DNA of 64,000 nt from Daphnia carinata (lineage: Eukaryota; Arthropoda; Branchiopoda; Diplostraca; Daphniidae), in contig NC_081337.1 in assembly GCF_022539665.2 (NCBI RefSeq), forward strand, positions 9,524,679 to 9,588,678, written 5' to 3'. The notes below the pieces were generated by a model. It did not search any database and was not told the DNA's origin. It worked only from the letters and a program-made list of their open reading frames with translations. The translations under genes and the position numbers were made by a program. This document shows positions 21,384-32,520 of the stretch, in pieces (positions within the stretch are counted from its first letter, which is position 1; each line of letters starts with the position of its first letter).

Positions 21384-24300
21384 ATGTCCGACATAATTTT
21401 AGCTAGCTCGAGTGATGTCATCGATTCAAGAGATTCTATCGAAACAGGAAGCGAGTCTTTTGAGCCAGTGTCGAAAAAGCAGCGTAAAGATGAAAGTAAC
21501 ATCGAAAAAACCAAAAATGTAGACGAAAGACTAGAAACTCGACTAGGGGGTATTTTGTGCTGTTCGGTTTGCCTGGATCTGCCTTCGAGCGCAGTGTATC
21601 AGGTAATTTTTTTTTCTCCATTTAGTCGTATTTAAATATTTTTATATAATGCTCATATGTTGAAAAATAGCTTATGGTCCATCACATTGTTTGAATATTG
21701 CAAATCATTTAATCTATAGCTATTTAAAGTTTACTTCAATTCAATTTCTTTGTTCTGGGTAATACTCTTCCAGGGTCACCTTTTATATTTTGCCTTGAGC
21801 TCGAGTATGTGGTTATATCCACAAGGGCTCGCCTTGTTGCTGGGTGTAAATGGGGCCCCCCATTTTACCCTTATACCCTATTAAAATATACTCACATCTG
21901 TAAAACATGCAGCATTACCTAATACAAATTATTTGGCATAAAACTTAAAATAATCAAACCCAATTTTGCTTTACTTTCAGTGCTCTAATGGACACTTATC
22001 ATGTGTGGGCTGCTTTAACCATTTGCTAGCAGATGCTCGTATGGTATGTTGAATTAAATCAGACTATAAACAGCTGATTGACTTAAATGAAAACTTAAAT
22101 GGCAACCCTAGAGAGATGAGACTGCAACATGTCCCAACTGCCGTACAGAAATCAGTAAAACATTGTCCTCTCGAAATTTAGCTGTGGAAAAAGCTGTTAG
22201 TGAGTTGCCAGCTCAGTGTCGTTATTGTTCAAATGAATACTCCAGGTATGCTATGCCTTACCATGATAAAGGTTGATACATGCATACAATACTGTTAACA
22301 TTTTTATCAACAGAAACACAGTAGAGAAACATGAAAAGGAGCTTTGTGAGGAGAGGTACTTTCTGGCTACAGTTCATACTTAACCCCAAAGGTTAACTAA
22401 AAAACTTTAAATGCAGGACCACTATGTGTAAATTCAGCCGTATCGGTTGTCAATGGCGAGGCCCTTTCCATGAAGTCTCGGCAAGTCAAGAACATATAAC
22501 ATACATTGTTTAATTTTTAATTGTCTTCTGTTTCATAATTAGGTTCACGAATCTGTGTGCGTTCATCCACACCGGAGTGGCGGTGAATTAATGGAGTATC
22601 TTCTCAATATGGATGGAAACCATCAAGAAGAGAAAAAGCTCTATGCCACTTTGTTTGATTTGCTCTCCTTTGAAAAAATTGCATTCAGTGGTAAATTCCA
22701 AATATTCTTGTTTCAACATTCTGGTGCCTACTCTAGCACATTCCTTTGAGGTCAGATGTTCACTTTCCTTAGCTTAGTATCTGACTACTGCCTCTTTGTT
22801 TCCCTTTGCAGGTATACTTGTAAAAGATACCTATATGCCTTTGGCACAAATTCGTTTGACTCATGATCACCGTACAGTTCAATTCCAATTTCACAAGATT
22901 GCATATGAAAATCAGGGGGGGGGGGAGATCCTAAGTAATAGAATATTGTAATTTCGTACACTTACCCTAGACTCGTAAAGTTTTGGCGAACGAAGCGTAG
23001 TTGCTGGAACTGATTATGCCAAAAGCAAAGGTGTTGGCGAGGCCATAGAAAGTACACTGTTGCTTACACTGCAACATGTAGAAGAAAGTTTCGTGGTGTC
23101 GCAAAACTCGTTTCTGTTTTAGATCTTCAATTGTTCTTAAATCGCGAACACAAAAAGGCGCGTCAGTTAGTTGGGGAGTGAACACGTGAACACATTTTCA
23201 GGCCAGTTCGCGATTTGCAAAAAAATCGTCTGCTTCATAGTTCTTAGTGCTGCCACATTTTCGCACCTTTTCGCATCATTTTCATAAATGTAATGATTGC
23301 TATTTTCTTTTTCTTGTAGATGTTCAGCTGAAACCATACCGGACTGACGAGTTCATTCATAAATTGTATTATGAAACCAGCCGTTTTTACGCCTTCAGTC
23401 ATCAGTGGGTGATCAAAGCCCGAATCAACGCCGACCAGAAGGATCCTACCCAATCTTCGGAACGTGGAATAAGTTATCAGGTACCGGTTTAGCGTATATT
23501 TAGCATAATTAATCGTAAACTGTTCAGACTAAAGCGAAGCTCAGGAGGCAATTGATTGGTACAATCCCATCATTTGGAACGCGTATTGAATGTGCAAAAC
23601 AGCGACATACTTGCAAGCTTTGGATGAAACATTTTCAGTTTGAATGACACAAGGCTCTACTTTTCGAGGTAAAACAAAATGATGGGAAATTTTAGAAGCG
23701 TGATCAACAGTCGTTGAAACCACAAGTTAAAACCTGTGCGCTTGACACGAGAAAGCAAATGTGAGAGTGCATTTTGACCTGGTTTGGGTACATGAACCCA
23801 CATCCTATTTCCACCTGTGACGTGGATAAAGCAGTTTCTTACCGTGACGCGATCGTTTCATTTTTAAAACTTTCTGAACACAATTTAGAGTGAGACCAAT
23901 CGAGAGTTTCGTACTAAGTGTGACGAAAAATAAAAATGGGGAAAACGCGAGAGTAAAAGTAGGACATTACAAGGACTGTGTCGCCATCAAGCTTTGGGGA
24001 GTTCTTCGGTTGCAACGTGGACAATCGTTCCGTGGCGTGATAGCGCCTGTTTTTAAATAGGCCAAATGTGGACAGTTATGGCACTCACGCCGTTTGATTG
24101 TTCCTTTCTTCCCTGGAGCTGACGGGATGGAGGCATCGTTCCATCGAAATATTCCGTGACATTTAGATTTTCATTATAACGCTTCTGTTTGTTGTACTTT
24201 ACAGTTAATATTGAAATCGAAAGCCACCAGTCCCATCACGCTTTACTTTCTCATGCTACGTGGACCTTTTGGGGAAATGCAAGTCCAGCCCAAGATCTAT

Positions 24301-24531
24301 CATTTCGAGTTTTCAGAATCGAATTGTGAAAGCCCTTTGGTGGCCTTCCCGCTTACTGATTCAGCTGAATGCAACAAGGTTCTTTCGGGCAAAGCGATCA
24401 ACTGCCGGTTCGTATAAAATGCGATAAGAAGCCGCTCTGATGATGAGGCTCGCGTCGTTTTCGGTTACGAGGAGTCAAAAATCTTTCATTTTTTCTCTCA
24501 CAGGTTGATCATGTTTATGTGTCCCAAGTGA
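21384..24531 (+). CDS. ZTRAF1: Cysteine/histidine-rich zinc finger TRAF-type protein (CYHR1/ZTRAF1 family)
   Basis: A conserved metazoan protein of poorly known role. Exons: 21384-21602, 21981-22043, 22112-22245, 22314-22355, 22417-22480, 22543-22690, 23320-23480, 24205-24407, 24504-24531; total 1,062 nt, 353 residues, all phases closing. Residues 60-104 form a RING-like finger: C60-x2-C63, C74-x3-H78, C81-x2-C84, C101-x2-C104. A TRAF-type finger ([10 protein letters not shown] ... [12 protein letters not shown]) follows at about 120-190. The C-terminal half ([42 protein letters not shown]) matches the conserved TRAF-like tail. The N-terminus is Ser/Asp/Glu-rich. Exon 5 most likely ends at a GC donor (TCG|GCAAGT). 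Ubiquitin-ligase activity is possible from the RING but unproven. No AATAAA was found downstream. Confidence 0.88.
21808..21870 (+). repeat. Cluster of three hairpins in intron 1 of the zinc-finger gene
   Basis: Three inverted repeats follow one another: TGTGG/CCACA (21808-21823), ACAAGG/CCTTGT (21821-21837), and a longer GC-rich one with arms GGGTGTAAATGGGG and CCCCATTTTACCC (21842-21870, one bulge). The palindromes GAGCTC and CTCGAG lie just upstream. Confidence 0.7.
22812..22934 (+). other. Candidate alternative cassette exon of the zinc-finger gene (41 codons)
   Basis: An excellent acceptor (TGCCTCTTTGTTTCCCTTTGCAG) opens a 123-nt stretch that enters in the phase left by exon 6 and leaves, at CTAA|GTAATA, in the phase needed by exon 7. 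It encodes [18 protein letters not shown] and then [11 protein letters not shown], which looks like real protein, followed by glycines from an 11-base G run (22915-22925). Without splicing at 22934 it would end at a stop at 22949. The segment is absent from the vertebrate family members as I recall them. It could be a true alternative exon or a decayed one. Confidence 0.45.
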
Positions 24532-27500
24532 AACAGGGGTTGGCCCTTATGTTTTCTGATGATCATATTTTGGCAGAAATTGAAAATCGAAGAAGTACGC
24601 ATCTGTTCGTCGTAGCATAGCATAACGGTAGACGGAGAAAATGGGAGTGGAACCGAAAACAAAATCTGTTGCGCTCAGGAGTTCTTGATCTCGACACAAC
24701 CATTTATTATCCTTTTTGTAGTATCTAGCGTCTTCTGCCGGATTTTAAATTCTCCGGGATCCACTCTTTCAACTCTTTACCTCAAACGAGCAAGACCAAC
24801 GTATCTTGGGCGTTCCTCGATTATCATTTTTTCTTAAATTTTTTTTTCTTTTTTCGTGTTTTGGTTTAATTTTTCATTGCGATTTTTTTTTTCATTTATA
24901 TTTCTATGTTGCAATCGTATATACGTATACGGGAAGAAGAAAAAAGCAAACTTTATTCGGAGGAAGAAAGCAGATCGAGATAAAATATAGAAAGATGTAG
25001 TGTTTAATAGACTCTGTACTTTGGTTTAATGAACAATTTCTTACCGTGCAGTATATAACCCACCTCTTGTCACGGTGGGTTTGACTTTCTCAACCACTGC
25101 CACCACCCCAAAAAAAAGGAAACAAAGACGAAGAATCAATACATTTTTTTTCCTTTTTTTTTTTAAGTGATGATTATAGCGCATTGTTTTTCTTTTTAAG
25201 GGAAAGAGGGCAGAGATGGATGTGACACGTTCTCCTCCTTCGGGAAGGAATACGTAAGTTGGACAAACTGACGCCCGTCTCAACGCATAAAAATCACGCG
25301 TAACATTTCGGACGCCAGTGGTTCGCGTCCACAACCAAAAGTTCCATTTCTCTTTGTTAACATTATGGGGGGGGGTGTCACGCGTGAATAGGTGTCGAGC
25401 ACGAATGAAAAAAAGAAAAACGACCCTGTTGTTGCATAGCTGATGAAATATTGATACGGATATTTTTCCCGAGGCTGTTAGTGTTCTAGGAAAATATTCG
25501 TCATTTGTTTACCAGCACCACTTTGGCTGAAAAGTTTTTACAAGTTGGGGAAAGAAGACGGCCAAAGTGTAACACCGTCAAGTGGAACTTTTTTTTAAAC
25601 ATTCCCTATTCCTATTCGCATTTCTTTCCTGTGAAACTATCTAATGTCAATGTTTCTGTAGTTTTTTAATTCATTCAAAAACAAACAAGACACCATAAGG
25701 GTCTATATTATAGTTGCAAATTGAAGTACTCCACATTTGTGGCCGTAGGCGTCTGCACAGGCAAAAAAACAACAGCTAACGTCGCACATGTTAATTTGAA
25801 TAATGGAAACCCACATCGTGTATAATATGCGTGTACATCATTGTCCTTTAAGGTACGTGAAAGAGAAAAAAAAAGCGTGCGTCGACGTGTGCGAGCGTGA
25901 GGGGCGTAGCCGGAGCAATGATACGAGGCACAGTGAGATGGAATAATCTATTTGCTAGGCGACTACATTTTCAGTTTTTATGTAAAAATGGGGCTACGTG
26001 TACGACTATTGCGCCAGCAGGATCGATTTGGTTCCTCCTTGAATGACGTATTTTCATTTCCGTGGCATTTCATGTTTCAAAAGTTATTCAGGCAAGAACT
26101 GGTTGAGGAAATTTATTCAAACTTTTTGTGTTTACTTTTAGATCGCATTTACGTCTGTATATTCATTGTGCCTGTTGGTTTTCCCGTTTCTTTTTTGTTA
26201 CAATTTTTTAGGCATATTGAAAGAGCATTAAGTAAATCCAAAACAAGTTTAGATTGAAATAAAAAAAATGGAACTCTGTGGGTGGTCGAATGAAACGTCG
26301 TTATGTTTGAAATGTGTCTTAAACGAAGACATCATCCTATAGTGAAAAAATTGGGAAGAAAACGTTTGCTTTTTGGCTCACCTAAATGTATCGTAATAGA
26401 CGTAAGAAGTCGATGGGCGACATTTTCCAATCGCATGTCGCAGAAGCGTGCCACTCTGGGCGGATGGGGGCGTTAAAGCTTTCGCGAAACCCCGGAATCA
26501 GTCTAACGTTACTCGCTTTTGATTTCTTATCGCAAGTTAATGTGAATCGAAGTAAAAACGTTTACCCTTTCGCTTAATATGTTTATACCCTAAATGATTT
26601 CCCTATTTGCAACGTGGCAAGGGGTCGTGCGTGCGGGGGTCGCTTTATTTCACGGGGCGGAGGAGACGCAGTAAAAGTACGGGGGGGGGGACGCGAAACA
26701 GGCACAGGAAGGAAAGTGTCGAACATAAAAATGTAAGCCCAGATGGCTCCAATTTACGAGCAACACTAGAAGAGGACGGTGAAAAACAGTGCGCTCTGCA
26801 TGCATCTGTGCACGTCAATGTTTTTCGGTGGGAGGAAACCCCCAGTACCATCATTCTATCCCCTGTTTCTTGACTATATGCTCGAGCTAAAAAGCTCGTG
26901 GACGTTTCTCGCTTCAAAAAGTTATATACAGAAAAAAAACATAGCTACTTGGGTCGTAAAAAAAAAAAGAAAGGCTAGAAACATAATGAGGCAGCAGCAG
27001 CAGCTATAAGGTGTGCGTGTGTGTGGCCCAATATGAAATACTGCGGCGGACAATTGGGACTTAGATCCTCTTCATGGCTCTTGTTACGACTTAAGCTCTA
27101 AACGCTTTCTCTTTAACCTTGTTGGCTGTCGTCATTTTGGCTCCGATAGAAGCTGTATACACTGGATATGCACGCGGCTATTAAGGTCGAGGCTCCTCTC
27201 GAAACAGAGGGAGGAAGAAGCTTAATGAAAGCAGTCTTTGAGTATTATAATGGCTGCCATCTCGCTGTTGCAATGGGGGTAGCCTCTTCTTTTATTTTTA
27301 TCCCATCAAATTTGTTTTTGAAGTCGGAACATAATGATAAGCCCATCTTCTCTATAATCAGTCCGTTCTGGCCGAAGCTGAGCCAATCCATAAACTCGTC
27401 TTTTTATGTATCTCTTTATGTGTGTGTGTGACGTTACACAAAAAAAAAGCGATTCGTGTGTGATCGTTGTGCGCGCGTTCTGAGAATCATTCGATTTTGA

Positions 27501-27599
27501 CGGCTTTCGATGATTACCTTTTTCATTTCTCGGATATCGGCAATTGTTTCCCCAACGTTAAGAGAAAAACAGACCTTAGTTGAGGAGATAAATATACCT
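24532..27599. other. Non-coding, AT-rich region downstream of the zinc-finger gene
   Basis: Starts with the likely 3'UTR of the zinc-finger gene. It contains long T and A tracts (for example 24835-24900 and 25146-25164), a G run at 26681-26690 and a short CAG repeat at about 26993-27004. Small ORFs on both strands are unrecognisable and mostly low complexity. No gene supported. Confidence 0.5.
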
Positions 27600-27614
27600 G
27601 ATTTTTGTGTTTTT

Positions 27615-27765
27615 TACGATGAGTTTCTTGAGTGGGAAGTTGCGCTCCATGGCGTCTGTGAGGGGGGAAGAATCCGAGCGGACGGGCGGCGTGTATTGAA
27701 CTGGGCGATCTCGTGCCACTATCCAGAAAAAGCTGCCGGATTCCCACGTCTTTGGCTTTAGATAC
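27615..27765. other. GC-richer block open on both strands, possible exon
   Basis: A short island of balanced, non-repetitive sequence inside AT-rich DNA. On the minus strand it follows a T-rich stretch ending CATGCAG at about 27767 and encodes about 50 residues beginning VSKAKDVGIRQLFLDSG. On the plus strand it encodes WEVALHGVCEGGRIRADG. Neither is recognised; it may be an exon of an unseen gene or a regulatory element. Confidence 0.2.
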
Positions 27766-27780
27766 CTGCATGATTTTGAA

Positions 27781-30302
27781 AAATAACCAAAGAAAAATTA
27801 AAAAATCAAAGTTCTCTTTCAAATTCTCTGTGGCGGTACAGAGGGGAAAGGGGTGGCAAGATAATTGTAAACAGGAAACCCTCCCCAGTCCCGCCCGATT
27901 TAATTTATTTAACATTTACTCTTTTTTTTCCGAGAATAAGAAAACGAAGGTGCCGTAAAATAAATGATAACTCTTCTCCATGGAAAAATAGAAATAATCC
28001 CGCCTTGTAGTTCTGACGTAATTGCCATCTTGCATTCACGAACGGACGGCTTAAAAAAGAAAAGGCAAGTTACCTTCAATCACATTTCTTTTTCTTTTTT
28101 TAAGTTCCCAGAGGCGTTTCGAGATATATTTTATCTCGGCCAAGTCGCTGCTCTGTCCGTTTCTGTACGCATATAATATACGACATGACTGGTCATTAAG
28201 TGCATCGAATAACTCGGGGCTTTCACGCTCACGAGACTGCGCCCTTCCGTTTACATACACATAGGGGGCAGTTTTGGCTTCTAATAACTGGCAGTCGTTT
28301 CAGTACAAAGCCAGCATTAAGGAAAAAAAAAAAAAGGGAAGAAGAATACAAAACAAAAGCAAATGACGGGAGGGAACTTTGTCTGACCATATTGACTACA
28401 AAAGGCAAAAGAGAAAACAAAAAGAGAGGCATAATAATTTATTAAATTTCCAGCTGGCCACAAAAACCTGTCATTAGCGCTACATCACACACAAAAACGT
28501 TCGTCATCATTTCTCTTTTTCGGCTCTTTTCGCTTGTTTTTTTTCTTTTTCTAGAGATGTCGTTGTGACCGCAGAAATTGGATTGGCCACCAGAACACAT
28601 CAATCCTTTCCTCTGCCCAGCATAAAAGCAGGCATTTTTTTTTTGTAGACCGACAACAAGCTTCGTTATTCATTTCCTTTTCCCCCCTAGTGCCTGTCTG
28701 ACGAAATGTAATGATCCGCGCAACTCTTTTCTTTACTCACTTCAAAGAGAACTCGGGGTAATTTTCCCAAATCGTTGAAGAGAGTAGAACTCCTTCTGTA
28801 TGCAACCGTCTGCCCTTCTCCGTGCGGATATAAAAGAAATATTACGAATTGCTTCTGCTTGTTGCGAGGACGTTGGGTTCTTGAATCCTATTAGTTCCAG
28901 ATGGAATCCGGTTTACCATCGAAGCGTGGATCAAATCGGCTACAAATAAACGCGAAGTAAATAATAAAGCGTGATCGCGCGGTCCCTGTGGATGGCTCCA
29001 TTCATTAAGTTCGTACAGAAACTAGGAAACAATTTGGCAGATATGGGTGGTAGTAAGTAATGAGCTTTCCTCCCATCACATGGACTAAGAAAAAACAACG
29101 AGTGTGAAAGAGCAATGGTCGTCGAGAGTGAAAGTTGACGTTGTGACCAGTTTCTATGACATCGCCAAGTGGAGCGACACTATACATCAGCGCGCGATGG
29201 ATTTCGCTCCGGTGAACTCCACTCTCTCTCTCCACCCCATAGCTCTTTTGCTGATTCAGCGCCCGTCTCTCAGGGTTGCTCTCCAATGCGTCATGTCACG
29301 GAGACGAGGGGGTTGTAGGGTAGGAAAAAGAAAATTCTAAGGGAAAAGCTGATGATGACAGACCTCACCCGTCTCCCTTTTTCCTGAAAACTATTGTGTG
29401 CCACGTACAAACAGAGCACCGGAAACATGGTAATTGCGCTAGACTCCTCCTACCATCAAATCCCTTTATGAGCAAGTCGCCGTGACAGTAGCTGCGTACA
29501 ATCTACGTTAGTTACTGTCATGTAATTGGTCCTCGAAAAAAACAAAAATGAAAAAAAAAGGAAAAATTATTTACAACTATTATCGTAGAGCTCGACATTC
29601 AACCGAAATCAATTCACGCTATTTCAACTTTGGGCCTCGGTCATTTTTGTTTATTGTTGGAAATCAATAGTATTAAAAGTTTGCTCGTGGGCGATGCAAC
29701 TAGATGTTACGCTTGACTCGACGCATTATTACTCGATTTTAAATTTTTATTAAAGAAAAAAAATTGGGAAATTTTCAGAGTGACGATGGGTTTCCAAGAG
29801 ACGAACCGCAGTCACGCCAATTGCATATTTCTTTAGTATTAGGAAAAAAAAAGCCTCGTTCCCTGTTAGCCCGTCGGCATCGTGATGACGTGATGATTTT
29901 TTTTTTCTTCATATTGTTGTTTTCTAACTTTCTTTTACGTTCTCTTTCGTTAATCCCGCTGGCCTCACGACATCGCACCAGCACTTCCGTCAGACGGAAT
30001 TCCATTCGTTTGCTTGTAAACATTGTAGATTTTAAGATGATTTCCTCTCTTACTCATTCTTGCCCCTTCCTTATACGATTTCCCTAATGAAAGGTTCTCA
30101 CACCGCCAACGTACACTCCAACTTGCGAGCATTAACCGGCATTAGCTGTAGGACGAACGTGATTTGCTCCTCACTCCGACGGCGTTCTTCCCAACTCCGT
30201 TCGCCTCCGGCTTACGGCTGTCTAGACGATCGATCGACCCCGTTTTCTTTTTCGCTTTAAACTAAGTCGAATGTTTGACGAATAAAAGCCAAATAGAAAC
30301 AT

Positions 30303-30336
<34 letters not shown>

Positions 30337-32059
30337 GTACACATACGAAATTCCTGTTATTACTGTACCCATTTTGCCCTCAGTTCTGCAAAGTCTGCTC
30401 TTTATTAACGGTGGGTGGATTGGTCCTCAGGATTTTGGGTTCTTTGAGTTCAATATCATCTAGTACCGCGACGATTGATAACATTCGAAGCGAAAGATGT
30501 GAAGAGAAGTAAAACGAAACTTGTCGAATAGCTCTTGAAATAAAGAAACGAACTTCTAAGGGATATTTTTAAAAGAGAAGATCGTACCGACAGATTCTTC
30601 AAAAGAAGTCAATATTTCTTTAGTACGATTGAAAGACGAGATATCAAACCCCCGTGTCATGTAAGAGAAGATGACGAAAGTGAAAGGGAGTGATGAGAAA
30701 TCAGAAGCTATGTGTACTTACATCTTTTTATTTCTCCGTTCGATGATGTATGTAGATGTTGTTGTGCTGTCTAAACAGAAAACATCCCGCTGGACGTGTT
30801 TTAAATGGCCCACTGATATCTGCTACGTTGTGCAGATAGAAATTGACTGACGTTTATTACTTTAGCCTCTCGCTGCAATTCTTTTTCGCTCCTGGCATTT
30901 GTCGATCCTGGTGTACAGCACCATTTTTCCCGGGAGCTGTTTGTCGATCTAGAGAACGGGGAACCAAAAAAAAAAGAATGGGGGTGAAGAGATGATAATA
31001 TGAGAAAAAAAAGAAAAAAAAGGGGGCGGAAAAGATACATACAAGTTTATTGAATTCGTCCTTATATTTAAAGCAAAGGAGAGAGCGCAGTTGGTATATA
31101 CCGGCGATAACTTCATTGGCGTTTAAGTTGGCTGGACCGAATCATTCATCCGTCTCCCTATGGAAAAAGGAATTGGTTATACTGTACGACACTGGAGACG
31201 ACCGACACAAAAATTGGGAAGAAATTCAATCTCCGCGTGTAATTGTACCGTTTTCAATTGCAGTCTAGTGGAGGCAGGGACGGGGTGTTGACCCAAGTTT
31301 CTTTTTTCTTCCACCTTTTGAGTAACACATTCAATTTAACATGTTCGTACCCACCAGGGTCGTTGTTCTGTTAAACGAAAAAAAAAAAATATCCAATTTC
31401 AGCTCTTCAATCCAATGGGAGATTGACACGAAGTTTCAGGATTCTGAATGTCAATCTATGATTTAGTTAAACCCAATCCTTCCCACTTTCACGGACACGT
31501 TTTTATTTTTGAAATCAAATCGGAGAAATCGTTGGCATACATCCTCTTGTACAAATTCTAATGGCATGATCTTGCAACAAGGAAATGAGCAAAGCATAAT
31601 TATTCGTGAATGATGATATTTGCTCACGACCGAGTAATCACGATGGAGCTGAATTCAGCATTTGCCATGTTGTGTTTTTTTTTAACTTTGAATGAGACTG
31701 ACTAGCAGTTAGCCCGCCATTGTGCCTAAAATTTCCTTTCGAATTGCTTATTTCAACATGAAAAAAAAAAATCTTTCACGGTCGTTTCTCAAGGGCTTAG
31801 CAAAGAGATGCTCAGAATTAATCAAACCGTAACGTTTCGAAACGCAAAAAAAAAAGAAGTGGGGCCGAGGCGGATATGAACGGATTGAATAGGAAAAGGT
31901 AACCAAGTACAGTGGCTCATTTCAAATGAAGGTCCTTGTAGATGACAATGAAGAGGTTGTTGCTTCCTAAAGAAATATATCTATAGGGAACACGAAAAGT
32001 GTAAAGGAGAAAATAAAAAAAAGTCAAAGAGTTGTACGAGCATGTCTCTATACATCGAT
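27781..32059. other. Non-coding region with homopolymers and microsatellites
   Basis: A and T runs are frequent, with one clear (AC)n tract at 30305-30333. ORFs are short and overlap on both strands. One minus ORF at 30801-31040 has a stretch of ordinary composition (WCCTPGSTNARSEKELQ) but no recognisable domain or supported splice sites. No gene supported. Confidence 0.5.
30305..30333. repeat. (AC)n microsatellite
   Basis: About 14 uninterrupted AC units. Confidence 0.95.
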
Positions 32060-32520
32060 GGGGATGGGCAGACTGCTGATGTCATGTTGATGACTTTGCT
32101 GGCCTGGGATAACTGGAAAATGCCCCCACACAAAATATACACGGCTCTTTGCTAATTGTTGTCAAACCAGCTGTTGTTCGCAAAGCGGATTGTCAACCGA
32201 GCAAAAGATTGATATATGCAAATGAATAATTGGGATATTGGATGGACAAAGGCTTTTCGTTTCTGACGGACATGAAAACTGGTCGCGTGCAATGCGGAAC
32301 AAGTTCACAATGGGTGCAGCTAGTGCTGTGTGTCATTTACGGCAGATGACCGATAGTCACGAAAGCTCGCTATATAACCACTGATGATGTATTCGTCAAT
32401 TATACGTGCACGATGCACGATGCCCATGGCGACCTATTGAGCAATACCCCATGATTCCCAAAACAAACAACTGCTGCTACTTGGACACGTATGTAACATC
32501 CGTCTTTTCGTATACGAAAT
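32060..32520. promoter_or_regulatory. Candidate cis-regulatory block (octamer, homeodomain and TATA-like motifs)
   Basis: About 460 bp without homopolymer runs, in contrast to both flanks. It contains a POU octamer ATGCAAAT at 32216-32223 directly followed by a homeodomain-type AATAATTGG, a Sox-like CACAATGG near 32308, and CTATATAA near 32371 with TCAATT about 28 nt downstream. Motif matches alone are weak evidence; the unusual composition is the stronger point. Confidence 0.3.

Noticed and set aside
22967-23185. Minus-strand ORF within intron 6 of the zinc-finger gene
   Set aside because: No start context, splice sites or similarity; antisense to an intron of a well-supported gene.
27079-27092. 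CTTGTTACGACTT, matching the conserved 3' end of small-subunit rRNA (antisense)
   Set aside because: The match is about 13 bases and the surrounding sequence has no rRNA similarity; it is a chance match.
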